Source: Ralstonia sp. RRA (lineage in GTDB: Bacteria; Pseudomonadota; Gammaproteobacteria; Burkholderiales; Burkholderiaceae). Taken from it: a stretch of 64,000 nucleotides of DNA. The translations under genes and the position numbers were made by a program. Shown one piece after another: positions 9,292 through 16,991 of the stretch; the stretch's first letter is position 1, and each line of letters begins with the position of its first letter. Under the pieces are notes generated by a model, which searched no databases, was not told the DNA's origin, and worked only from the letters and a program-made list of their open reading frames with translations. Where the stretch lies: assembly GCF_037023145.1 (NCBI RefSeq), contig NZ_CP146091.1, positions 620,001 through 684,000 of the forward strand, written 5' to 3'.

Positions 9292-9834
9292 TCAGCCACG
9301 CGTACGGATGCCGTCATGGCGTTGTGCAAGCCACACCAGCAGCGGCATCCAGAGCGCCCAGCCCGCCGCCAATGCAAGCAGGGCCATTGCCGTGTCAGGA
9401 AAGCTCGCCGCGCCCAGCGCGACGCCGGCACGGAACGACAGCGGCCCGGCCATCGCTCCCAACGCCACCGCCAGCCACGGGCGGCTGCGCAGCCAACGGA
9501 AGAGGACGTTCAACTGGATCGCGAACAAGCCCCACAGACCCAGCAGCCACGGCGGCACCACGCCGGGCCACAGCACGCCATGCGAGTACACGACCAGCCC
9601 AGTGCGGACGAGTGCGGTTTCCCACGGCGCCGCGCACAGCACGATCAGCGCAGCCAGCCGCAACTCGCGCACTGGCTGCGCGGCGTAGCGTAGATGTAGC
9701 ACCAGCAGAATGACCACGCAGCCGATGCCCACCCAGGCGACATCGTGCGCGGCGCTCAACACACAGACGAACCACCCAAGTTGCCCAGCCACGGCATAGA
9801 GGAGGGCGCGATGTTTGACGATCGACCACGGCAT
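9292..9834 (-). CDS. DUF2878 family membrane protein
   Basis: 180 residues, strongly hydrophobic with about five to six predicted membrane helices and a central PWETALVRTGLVVYS...LWPGVVPPWLLGLWG segment that I associate with DUF2878. The function is unknown, and the family is a regular member of cfa/DUF1295/amine-oxidase clusters. It lies on the opposite strand to its neighbours, ending 7 bases after the end of the second cfa gene. Its first 24 bases overlap the 5' end of the divergent lipocalin gene. No strong ribosome binding site was seen upstream of 9834. Confidence 0.72.
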   Translation of the reverse strand: MPWSIVKHRALLYAVAGQLGWFVCVLSAAHDVAWVGIGCVVILLVLHLRYAAQPVRELRLAALIVLCAAPWETALVRTGLVVYSHGVLWPGVVPPWLLGLWGLFAIQLNVLFRWLRSRPWLAVALGAMAGPLSFRAGVALGAASFPDTAMALLALAAGWALWMPLLVWLAQRHDGIRTRG

Positions 9835-10443
9835 GACAGATGGACCCGCCTACGGTGGACACACGCGCTGGCCGCCGCCGCCCTCGCGTTGATCGCGGTT
9901 GGCTGCTCGGGCCCGCCGCCCAACACCAACCCCCGCGCCGCGGTGCCCTTGCAGACCGTGCCGGTGGATCTGCCCCGCTATATGGGGCGCTGGTACGTGA
10001 TCGCAAACATCCCGTATGTTGGCGAGCGCGACAACGTCGGCAGCTACGCCGAATGGGCGCTGCGCCCCGACGGCCGCATCGACGATGCCTACGTCTATCG
10101 GCCCGGCGGCTTTGCCGCACCATTCAAGCGCATGCAGTTTGTCGATTCGGTGGTGGCAGGCAGCGGCGGAGGCGCGTGGCGTGTGCGGTTGTTCTGGCCG
10201 ATCTACGTGTCGCAGCTCACGCTGTATGTGGATGCCGACTACCGCGTCACGCTGCTTGGCTACCCGGACAAGAGTCTCGGTTGGGTGTTCTCCCGGGACC
10301 CCGACATGAGTGATGCCGACTACCGCGCAGCGCTCGACCGGTTTGAGGCGATGGGCTACGACATCACGCGCTTCAAGCGTGTGCCGCAGTTTCCAAGCCA
10401 GGTGGGTCAGCCTGGGTTTCAGTCGCCGGGGGATGCGCACTAG
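9811..10443 (+). CDS. Lipocalin family lipoprotein (Blc-like)
   Basis: 210 residues. A positively charged start and hydrophobic stretch end in a probable lipobox (IAVGC, Cys ~32), so the mature protein is likely anchored to the outer membrane. The lipocalin signature GxW appears as YMGRWYVIANIPY (~52-64), and the following SYAEWALRPDGRIDDAYVYRPGGF block fits the bacterial Blc/apolipoprotein D group, which binds lysophospholipids or fatty acids. GAGGAGGG a few bases upstream picks the ATG at 9811. It fits the lipid-remodelling theme of the cluster. Its 5' end overlaps the divergent DUF2878 gene. Confidence 0.84.
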   Translation: MFDDRPRHDRWTRLRWTHALAAAALALIAVGCSGPPPNTNPRAAVPLQTVPVDLPRYMGRWYVIANIPYVGERDNVGSYAEWALRPDGRIDDAYVYRPGGFAAPFKRMQFVDSVVAGSGGGAWRVRLFWPIYVSQLTLYVDADYRVTLLGYPDKSLGWVFSRDPDMSDADYRAALDRFEAMGYDITRFKRVPQFPSQVGQPGFQSPGDAH

Positions 10444-10454
10444 CCGTACACATA

Positions 10455-10967
10455 TCACCGCGATTCCCCCAGAAGATGGCGCCGCAATGCGGGAGCACGG
10501 GTGCCCGGTGCCAGCCAGATATCGAAAAACGCGTGCGCGAAGGCGGGGTCGTCCACCTCGGTGGTCAGTTGCCCATTGGCATAGAAGCGCGCGCCGCGCC
10601 CCGGCAGGTAGACGCCGCACAGTGTGTCACCGGGCTTTACGTCGATGAAGGCTGGCGTCATGGCTGCCTGCCATTGCGTCAAGATTGAATCGGGCGGCGG
10701 GGGCACGTTCAGGCGGCGGATTTCATCGACCGCCGTTTCGATGAGCCGTGCGCGGGTGATGGCACGCCGGTATGTGATCTGCAGAGCAAACGGTGTGTCG
10801 TAGCTGGGCGGTGTCTGCGTGCTCCAGAGCTGCGCGTCGTAGAGGCAGAAGCCCAGAAGGCACAGTGCGCCTTTGCCTGACAGCTGGGCGTGGTCCAACT
10901 GGTTTCGGCAATCCGCCCATGCGGAGGTGTTGAGTATCGCGGCAAGCAGGATGATCAGCACACGCAT
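10455..10967 (-). CDS. Secreted chalcone isomerase-like protein
   Basis: 170 residues with an N-terminal signal peptide (MRVLIILLAAILNTSAWA). The mature part carries LSGKGALCLLGFCLYDAQLWS and a DEIRRLNVPPP...PGDTLCGVYLPGRGARFYANG pattern that matches the chalcone isomerase-like domain found in bacterial periplasmic proteins. These are not flavonoid enzymes; plant relatives bind fatty acids, and the bacterial forms are uncharacterised. It closes the lipid cluster on the opposite strand, 11 bases past the lipocalin stop, so the two genes converge. Confidence 0.8.
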   Translation of the reverse strand: MRVLIILLAAILNTSAWADCRNQLDHAQLSGKGALCLLGFCLYDAQLWSTQTPPSYDTPFALQITYRRAITRARLIETAVDEIRRLNVPPPPDSILTQWQAAMTPAFIDVKPGDTLCGVYLPGRGARFYANGQLTTEVDDPAFAHAFFDIWLAPGTRAPALRRHLLGESR

Positions 10968-11076
10968 GGCGAACCTCCAGGATCGGCCAGGGAAGTGGCT
11001 TGAGTTTGCCGCCTCCCTTGGTCAGGAGCAAGACTGCGCCACCAGGCCTCTGTTGCATGCCGATACCCAGGAAGCG

Positions 11077-11243
11077 TGCCCGTTCGCGAACTGGCGTCTG
11101 AACCTCATTGGCCGCCATTTGATCGCAGCATCGACGTGCAGATCTCGCGCTTGTGTCACAAGCTGAGAGAAGACATCAAGGAGCCCAAGCTGATTCGCAC
11201 GATTCGCGGCGAAGGCTACATGCTCGATGCCAAGCAGCATTGA
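11077..11243 (+). pseudogene. Broken OmpR-family response regulator (C-terminal winged-helix remnant)
   Basis: Two pieces of a PhoB/OmpR DNA-binding domain are present in different frames. One reads PFANWRLNLIGRHL from 11077, the usual start of the winged helix. The other reads FDRSIDVQISRLCHKL and ends RTIRGEGYMLDAKQH at a stop at 11241-11243. The roughly 45 residues between them, and the receiver domain, are missing, and the junction is frameshifted. An internal deletion therefore destroyed the gene. No sensor kinase remains nearby. Confidence 0.72.
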
Positions 11244-11319
11244 GCACGGCAGAATCCGTTGGCATTGCCATTCGTGGTCCGGTGCAGGGTCGGTGATCCA
11301 TTGCACGACAGCCGCCAGC

Positions 11320-12525
11320 TCAATGATGGAGCAGCGGATAGGCGGCCAGGCCGATCAAGGCTGCACCGGCAACGATGACTGGCTCCGACAGCTTCTTGAA
11401 CCTGAGCAGCAACGCCACCGTGACCAGCGCCAGCAGCGCGGTCGGCGCGTCAACGATGGAGCGCTTGGCTAGCACGATCACTGCACCGGTGATGGCGCCT
11501 ACGGCCGCTGCGGTCACGCCATCCACGAATGCCAGGATGGCCGGCAGCTTGCCGTATTTCTTGAAGTACGGTGCCGGCAGGATGGTGAACAGGTAGCACG
11601 GCAGAAACGTGCCAGCCGCTGCTACGCAGGCACCCGGCAAGCCCGCGATGAGATAGCCGATAAAGCCAACGGTGATCACGACCGGCCCGGGTGTGATCAT
11701 GGCCACGGCCACTGCATCGACAAACTGCTTCTCGCTGAGCCAGTGGTGGTCGGTGACGACGCCGCCATACAGAAATGGCACGATGGCCAACCCCGAGCCG
11801 AACACGAAAGCGCCAGCCTTGGCGAAGAACACACCAATCTGCGACAGCAGCGGCCAGTCGATCATGCTCAGAATGCCGCTGCCTGCGGCGATGGGTGTCG
11901 CGGCAAACGCATTCACCTTGCCTTGGCGTATCCACTTGGGCGGCGCGCGCCAAAACCAGACGAGTATGCCGCCCGCAAGGAACAGCCAAGCCACCTCCGA
12001 CTCCGTGGCGACTGTCACCGCCGCCAGAACCAGATAGATGAGCCACAGTAGCTTGTCCTTGCCGACGCTCTTTGTCGTGAGTTTGTAGGCACTGATAGCG
12101 ATGATGCCAATCACCGCCGCGCCGACACCGTAGAACACCGACTGCATCCACGTTAGCCCGCCAAAGCGCACGTAGGCCCAACCCAACGCCACAACCATCA
12201 GGAACGACGGAATCACGAAGGCGATGCCAACCAGGGTCGCCCCGAGAATGCGGTAGTGAACGTAGCCCAAGTAGATTGCCAACTGTGCGGCCAGCGGCCC
12301 GGGCGCGAGCTGCGCCAATGCGAGGCCCTCTTTGTAGTCGGCCTCCGTAATCCATTGGCGCGCTTCCACCAGATCACGGCGCATGTAGCCAGCAAGCGCA
12401 ACGGGACCGCCAAAGCCAAAGGTGCCGAGTCGAAGGAAGTACAGCACCAGTTGCCGGAGCGAGTACCTTGGGCGGTCGTGGATGGATGGTGGCATTGGTG
12501 CAATGGTGCGGGGCGCGTTTGTCAT
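11320..12525 (-). CDS. chrA: Chromate efflux transporter ChrA
   Basis: 401 residues with about ten to twelve membrane helices arranged as two homologous CHR domains. The first has LRLGTFGFGGPVALAGYM...QLAPGPLAAQLAIYLGY (~35-90). The second has KAGAFVFGSGLAIVPFL...AVAMITPGPVVITVGFIGYLI (~235-295). The FGGP and PGP motifs are the ones linked to function in ChrA. It exports chromate from the cytoplasm driven by membrane potential. It follows chrB by 14 bases and is surely co-transcribed with it. Start ATG 12525. Confidence 0.93.
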   Translation of the reverse strand: MTNAPRTIAPMPPSIHDRPRYSLRQLVLYFLRLGTFGFGGPVALAGYMRRDLVEARQWITEADYKEGLALAQLAPGPLAAQLAIYLGYVHYRILGATLVGIAFVIPSFLMVVALGWAYVRFGGLTWMQSVFYGVGAAVIGIIAISAYKLTTKSVGKDKLLWLIYLVLAAVTVATESEVAWLFLAGGILVWFWRAPPKWIRQGKVNAFAATPIAAGSGILSMIDWPLLSQIGVFFAKAGAFVFGSGLAIVPFLYGGVVTDHHWLSEKQFVDAVAVAMITPGPVVITVGFIGYLIAGLPGACVAAAGTFLPCYLFTILPAPYFKKYGKLPAILAFVDGVTAAAVGAITGAVIVLAKRSIVDAPTALLALVTVALLLRFKKLSEPVIVAGAALIGLAAYPLLHH

Positions 12526-12539
12526 CGCTTTTTGGGGGG

Positions 12540-13505
12540 CTAGCTTGGTTTGCGGTTGCCCGAGAAGTGGGCATATAGGGAGTCCAGAACGACGCTGATT
12601 TCCGTAAGAAGGACATCGTCATTGGCCAACCGCTTGCGAGCGCCGGCCAGGATGGCCTCGAAGCCACTGGCTTCGGGGGCGGTGGTTCCGCCCACATCAA
12701 GCGCGTGCACCACGGCACCAATGCGGGCAAGCCCTGCGTTGTCGTCCAGACCGAAGCTCGCGAGCAGCACCTCGAACGACACCTTGTCGCCAACGTGGGT
12801 GAAGGTCGCACCGTCAAAGTCGAAGCCCAGTGCGTCGGCGGGGCAATCGGTTGGGCTTTCTAACCAAAGGAAGCGCGCATGCGGATCGATGAAACGCTGG
12901 ATCAGCCAGGCGCTGGCGACACGGTCCACCCAGAGGTGTTGGCGCGTGGCCCACACACGCCCTTGATACTGCGTAGGGTCGCGTCGCGCGATGCTGCCGG
13001 CCGCCGCGCGTGGCTCACCGGTCGACTGCATCGCCTCAATCGCGCCCGCAAAATCTCGCCACTGCGCTTGTGCGCGGATGGAGGCTTCATTGGGAAAGAA
13101 GTCGATCCTGTGAATGGCCTCGTATGCGCGGGCGTGCCTGCGACGCAGTCGATTGAGGTCGGCCGCTGCCAAGTCAGGCAGCGTTTTGCGGGCCTCGGCC
13201 AATTCAGCGAGCCAATCCGTGTAATCAGGCGTGCGATCGAACAGTGCCTGGTAGGCGGCTGTCTCGTCGGCCCCCTGAGCTTGGACGCGCAGCAGCCAGG
13301 CTTGCCCGTTCTCCTGCGCGGCCTCGTCCGCAAGTGCATTGAGCTGGGAAGCCTGCTCCGCATGCGCGGGCAGCAGGTAAGCCCCGTCGCGCAGGGCGAC
13401 ACAGCCAAGCGCTTTGACGGCGCGCCACACTCGCATGCGCACGGTCGCGCTGGAGGTCGGCAAGCTGACGATTAGCAAGAGCCAAGAGTCTGAAAGAAGT
13501 GTCAT
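12540..13505 (-). CDS. chrB: Chromate resistance protein ChrB
   Basis: 321 residues. The N-terminal ChrB domain begins SWLLLIVSLPTSSATVRMRVWRAVKALGC. The C-terminal domain starts at RVWATRQHLWVDRVASAWLIQRFIDPHARFLWL and includes a ~H-containing THVGDKVSFEVLLASF segment. In other bacteria ChrB senses chromate and controls its own operon with chrA. The open frame extends 113 codons upstream, but that part is low-complexity shadow of the arsR region, so ATG 13505 is the true start. Its promoter must lie in the 124-base gap shared with the divergent arsR. Confidence 0.88.
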   Translation of the reverse strand: MTLLSDSWLLLIVSLPTSSATVRMRVWRAVKALGCVALRDGAYLLPAHAEQASQLNALADEAAQENGQAWLLRVQAQGADETAAYQALFDRTPDYTDWLAELAEARKTLPDLAAADLNRLRRRHARAYEAIHRIDFFPNEASIRAQAQWRDFAGAIEAMQSTGEPRAAAGSIARRDPTQYQGRVWATRQHLWVDRVASAWLIQRFIDPHARFLWLESPTDCPADALGFDFDGATFTHVGDKVSFEVLLASFGLDDNAGLARIGAVVHALDVGGTTAPEASGFEAILAGARKRLANDDVLLTEISVVLDSLYAHFSGNRKPS

Positions 13506-13546
13506 GACAGCAGAATAGGTGGGTGTATGAATCGCAGCAATGCCGT

Positions 13547-13564
13547 AGATATCGCTACATATCT
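13547..13564. promoter_or_regulatory. Candidate chrB operator (AGATAT-N6-ATATCT)
   Basis: A perfect inverted repeat with 6-base arms, AGATAT and ATATCT, separated by 6 bases. It is centred about 50 bases upstream of the chrB start on the minus strand and far from the arsR dyad. As ChrB acts as a regulator in characterised operons, this is a candidate site for it; binding is inferred only. Confidence 0.4.
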
Positions 13565-13600
13565 GGCCGTCGAGATCAACTCCAGCGGTGGCTCTTTTAT

Positions 13601-13638
13601 TTCTTCCATATTTCCAGTAAATTGGAAATATGGAAGAA
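13601..13638. promoter_or_regulatory. Perfect 16-bp inverted repeat over the arsR start: candidate ArsR operator
   Basis: Left arm TTCTTCCATATTTCCA (13601-13616) and right arm TGGAAATATGGAAGAA (13623-13638) are exact reverse complements with a 6-base spacer. The right arm contains the arsR start codon at 13630. ArsR repressors bind such dyads, and here bound repressor would cover the initiation region. The same repeat in RNA could fold into a hairpin hiding the start codon. Confidence 0.65.
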
Positions 13639-13953
13639 GACATCGCCATCCGCTCCCTGGCTGCCCTCGCGCACAACCTGCGCCTGCGGGTGTTCCGCAT
13701 GCTCGTGGTCGCGGGGCCTGCGGGCCTGACGCCCGGCGCCATTGCCGAGCAACTCGATGTGCCGGGCGCCACGCTGTCGTTCCATCTGAAGGAGTTGATG
13801 CATGCGCAACTCGTGACGCAGGAGCGTGATGGCCGGAACCTCATCTACCGCGCCGAATTCGCTCACATGAGCGCGCTGCTTGGCTTTCTGAGTGAGAACT
13901 GCTGCAAGGGCGAGCCATGTCTCGATGTCAGTTCCACGGCTTGTCAGTGCTGA
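13630..13953 (+). CDS. arsR: ArsR/SmtB-family metalloregulator
   Basis: 107 residues: a winged-helix repressor with recognition helix around VPGATLSFHLKEL (~44-56). The C-terminus ends in ENCCKGEPC, giving Cys91, Cys92 and Cys97, the arrangement of the arsenite site of Acidithiobacillus-type ArsR, plus Cys105 and Cys107. It should release DNA on binding As(III) or Sb(III) and derepress arsC and the aquaporin gene 13 bases downstream. The start codon lies inside a perfect palindrome. Divergent from chrB, so the two metal-resistance units share one control region. Confidence 0.9.
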   Translation: MEEDIAIRSLAALAHNLRLRVFRMLVVAGPAGLTPGAIAEQLDVPGATLSFHLKELMHAQLVTQERDGRNLIYRAEFAHMSALLGFLSENCCKGEPCLDVSSTACQC

Positions 13954-13966
13954 GACCTGTGTACCA

Positions 13967-14461
13967 ATGACCACCAACGTACTGTTTCTCTGCACCCACA
14001 ACTCCGCGCGCAGCGTGCTGAGCGAGGGCATGCTCAACCACTGGGCGCAGATGCTCAACAAGGATGTCCGCGCCTACAGCGCAGGCAGTGCGCCGAGCGG
14101 CCGCATCAACCCGTTCGCGCTGGAAGCGCTCGCCAATGCGGGCATGGACACCAAGGGTTACCACAGCAAAAGCTGGGATGCGTTCGTGGCCGACGGTGCG
14201 CCACAGATGCGCGTGGTCATTACCGTGTGCGACAGCGCGGCTGCCGAGCCATGCCCGTACTGGCCTGGCAGCCCGGTCAAGGTGCACTGGGGTTATGCAG
14301 ACCCATCCAACGCACCGGGCGGTGACGCAGGCAAGCGCCACGCCTTCGAGATCACGCGCCAAGCCATCGGCTACCGTGTGCTGCAACTGCTGATGTTGCC
14401 GCTCGACACGCTGAGCAACACCGAGCTGCAGGCCAAGCTTGAGCGCATCTCGCAAAGCTGA
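13967..14461 (+). CDS. arsC: Arsenate reductase ArsC, low-molecular-weight phosphatase type
   Basis: 164 residues. The phosphatase loop CTHNSAR (Cys9-Arg15) near the N-terminus is the CX5R motif of thioredoxin- or glutaredoxin-linked LMW-PTP arsenate reductases. SKSWDAF and VITVCDSAAAEPCPYWPG (~80-105) supply the other cysteines of the disulfide relay. It reduces arsenate to arsenite in the cytoplasm. ATG 13967 is chosen because the conserved core begins at once; the frame is open 25 codons upstream through the arsR end. It lies 13 bases after arsR and 5 before the aquaporin. Confidence 0.9.
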   Translation: MTTNVLFLCTHNSARSVLSEGMLNHWAQMLNKDVRAYSAGSAPSGRINPFALEALANAGMDTKGYHSKSWDAFVADGAPQMRVVITVCDSAAAEPCPYWPGSPVKVHWGYADPSNAPGGDAGKRHAFEITRQAIGYRVLQLLMLPLDTLSNTELQAKLERISQS

Positions 14462-14466
14462 GCGCC

Positions 14467-15150
14467 ATGGCTGACCTGCGAACCCGCCTTCTTGCCGAAG
14501 CATTGGGAACGGCGCTGCTGCTGGCCACCGTGATCGGCTCGGGCATCATGGCCGAGCGGCTGGCTGGCGGGAACGCGGCGATTGCGTTGCTGGCCAACAC
14601 GGCTGCCACGGTGGGCGGCCTGTATATGTTGATCGAGGTGTTCGGCCCGACGAGCGGCGCGCATTTCAACCCCGCAGTCAGCGCAGTGATGGTGGCGCAG
14701 GGCGAGTTGCCCTGGGCTGACCTGATGCCCTACGTGATCGCGCAACTCGTTGGCGCCGTGCTGGGCGCATGGCTGGCGCACGCGATGTTCGACCTGTCGC
14801 TCATCCAGTTCTCGACCAAGCTGCGCAGCGGACTCGGCCAATGGATTGCCGAAGCTGTGGCGACAGCTGGTTTGCTGCTGGTCATCCTGCGCGCGCCGCA
14901 GGGTAAGGCGTCTGCCATGGTGGCTGCCTACATCGGCGCAGCTTACTGGTTCACGGCTTCCACGTCGTTCGCCAATCCGGCGGCGGCGTTCGGGCGCATG
15001 TTCAGCAACAGCTTTGCAGGCATCGCGCCGTCGAGCGTGTCCGGCTTCATCGCCGCCGAGTGCGTTGGAGCAGCGCTCGGGCTTATGCTGCATCGTTTGC
15101 TCGGGCCACGGCTATCGCAATGTGGCGATTCAAAAGGAGTCGAGCAGTAG
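14467..15150 (+). CDS. Aquaglyceroporin of the arsenic operon (AqpS-like)
   Basis: 227 residues, six membrane helices and the two half-helix motifs of the MIP family, NPA at 68-70 and NPA at 170-172. The residue after the second NPA, normally the selectivity-filter arginine, is alanine here. AqpS of Sinorhizobium also lacks that arginine and sits in an ars operon, where it lets arsenite leave the cell down its gradient. No ArsB or Acr3 pump is present, so arsR-arsC-aqp may be the whole pathway, as in Sinorhizobium. The start is 5 bases after arsC. Confidence 0.87.
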   Translation: MADLRTRLLAEALGTALLLATVIGSGIMAERLAGGNAAIALLANTAATVGGLYMLIEVFGPTSGAHFNPAVSAVMVAQGELPWADLMPYVIAQLVGAVLGAWLAHAMFDLSLIQFSTKLRSGLGQWIAEAVATAGLLLVILRAPQGKASAMVAAYIGAAYWFTASTSFANPAAAFGRMFSNSFAGIAPSSVSGFIAAECVGAALGLMLHRLLGPRLSQCGDSKGVEQ

Positions 15151-15192
15151 TTGAAGCGCCTTGAGTGCTGCCAACATTGGCGACCGCCCCGT

Positions 15193-15335
15193 TCAGGTAA
15201 GCGACGCATTTCCGCTATGGGTGGGAAACAGCAGTTGGGAGGAGGCTGGCGTATCGAAGTTTAGAGTTGTGTGCGGACGTTCGTTGAGCCGTCTGGCGAC
15301 GGCATTGAGCTTAGCCTGCGAAATGAGTCCGTCGC
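15193..15335 (-). pseudogene. IS30-family transposase, C-terminal remnant
   Basis: On the minus strand, a frame ending at TGA 15193-15195 reads ISQAKLNAVARRLNERP, then TLNFDTPA. This matches the C-terminal signature of IS30-type transposases (LNAVARRLNERPRKTLNFETP). Only about 45 residues remain; no N-terminus, terminal repeats or target duplication are seen. The rest of the 15151-15451 gap shows no gene. It marks the left edge of a mobile-DNA-rich stretch. Confidence 0.6.
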
Positions 15336-15451
15336 TTTGAGTTGGATCGCCTCTAGCATGGCGTGGTCCTCGTCTCCGACGACAGCAATATCCCAGCCCG
15401 GATGGTTCGATACGCTCGAAACGTCTCGCCGCCTCTCAGCCTTTCAGCCCG

Positions 15452-16705
15452 TCAGCCAAACTTGCGCGCCGCATCGCGCGCCAGGCCAGAACCGATTCCG
15501 CCGAACAGGTCGCCCTCGACGCGCCGCGCCGACGGCAGCACTTGCGCCAGTTGCTCGCGCAGCAGCGGCACCCCGCTGGAGCCGCCGGCGAAGAGAATGG
15601 TATCGACCGCTTCCGCTGCGACGCCCGCCGTCTTCAGCATCGCCTGCACCGTCGAGACCGTCTTGCCGACCAGCTTCCCAATCGACTGGTCGAAGTCCTC
15701 GCGCGTGACGGGCTGCTTCAACTCGGGCGCGATGCGGTGCAGGTCGATCTCCGCCACCGGGACGTCCGACAGCGCGATCTTCGCGGCTTCCACCTGGATG
15801 GCCAGCCAGTGGCCGGCGCGCTCGCGGATCAGGCGGATCAGGCGGTCGAGTTTTTCGGTGTCGGCAACATCTCGGTAATTGTCCATTACCATCGCCCACG
15901 CCTTGCGCGTGTACACGTGGTTGATGGTGTGCCAGCTCGCCAGGTCGAAATACTGGCCGGACGGCATCGCCTTGCCGTTGCGCAGCGTGCTGTTCAGGCC
16001 CAGTAGCGGCATCACGCTGGCTAGGCTCAGGGCGCGGTCGAAGTCGGTGCCACCGATGTGAACGCCGCCGTTGGCGAGGATGTCCTCGCGGCGGTCAAGG
16101 CGTTTCGCGCGGTCGGGCGACAGGCGCACCAGCGAGAAGTCCGACGTACCGCCGCCAATGTCCGCCACCAGCACAAGTTCTTCACCGCTGATGCCGGCCT
16201 CGTAGTCGAACGCGGCGGCGATGGGCTCGTACTGGAAGGCGATCTCGTCGAAGCCGGCGTCGCGCGCGATTTCCGCCAGCGTGTCTTCGGCGAGCTGGTC
16301 GGCCTTGGGATCTTCGTCGATGAAGAACACCGGGCGGCCCAGCACGGCGCGGCGGAATTCATGGCCGGCGGCGCGCTCGGCGCGGCTCTTGAGTTCGCCG
16401 ATGAAATGCGCCAGCAGCTTGCGGAAGGGCATGGCCTGGCCCATGACCTCGGTGCTGTCGTCCATCATCGACGTGCCGAGCAGGCTCTTGAGCGAGCGCA
16501 TCAGGCGGCCCTCGTAGCCGGCAAGATAGTCGGTCAGCGCGGCACGGCCGTAGCTGACCAGCGGGTCTTCGGCGTGAAAGAAGATGACGGAAGGCAGTGT
16601 AGCCTTGCCGTCTTCGAGCGGCAGCAGGGTGGGTGCGTCCGAGCGCAGCCAGCCGACGGTGGAGTTGGACGTGCCGAAATCGACGCCGCAAGCGTTTGAC
16701 ATCAT
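15452..16705 (-). CDS. Hsp70-family protein, YegD-like (ATPase domain only)
   Basis: 417 residues. It has the Hsp70/actin-fold phosphate-1 motif (GVDFGTSNSTVGW, ~6-18), phosphate-2 (LVADIGGGTSDFSLV, ~185-200) and the adenosine motif (ILFAGGSSGVPLLREQL, ~370-387). The C-terminal substrate-binding domain of DnaK is absent, as in YegD. Its cellular role is not established; an ATP-dependent chaperone-like or regulatory function is assumed. Start is one of two adjacent ATGs (16705/16702); the open frame upstream runs into the IS21 end and is not coding. The gene looks intact although surrounded by mobile remnants. Confidence 0.83.
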   Translation of the reverse strand: MMSNACGVDFGTSNSTVGWLRSDAPTLLPLEDGKATLPSVIFFHAEDPLVSYGRAALTDYLAGYEGRLMRSLKSLLGTSMMDDSTEVMGQAMPFRKLLAHFIGELKSRAERAAGHEFRRAVLGRPVFFIDEDPKADQLAEDTLAEIARDAGFDEIAFQYEPIAAAFDYEAGISGEELVLVADIGGGTSDFSLVRLSPDRAKRLDRREDILANGGVHIGGTDFDRALSLASVMPLLGLNSTLRNGKAMPSGQYFDLASWHTINHVYTRKAWAMVMDNYRDVADTEKLDRLIRLIRERAGHWLAIQVEAAKIALSDVPVAEIDLHRIAPELKQPVTREDFDQSIGKLVGKTVSTVQAMLKTAGVAAEAVDTILFAGGSSGVPLLREQLAQVLPSARRVEGDLFGGIGSGLARDAARKFG

Positions 16706-16991
16706 AGGAGTGGGGCTTCTTGAGTGCAGCGGGAGGCATGCGCCTGCACGGGATATCAGGAGCGGGCGCCACCGGCGAAGGGGCGCTATTGTAGTGGCTT
16801 TGTGCGACGGATCCGCGGATTGAGCGAGGCTATATCCAGGTCCACTATCTTCCTGCATGGCGCGATCCGGCCTATGGTGCCAACGCGTGTTGATTTGCAC
16901 GGAATCCTGACCCACCCGAGGTAGGTTTTTGCATCGAATGTTGACCCACGTATAGAACACTGTCCCGCTCGGCAACGAGCGGGAGATCGGA

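Noticed and set aside
13508..13844. N-terminal extension of ChrB into the arsR region
   Set aside because: ChrB similarity begins exactly at ATG 13505; the extension is antisense to arsR and crosses both operators.
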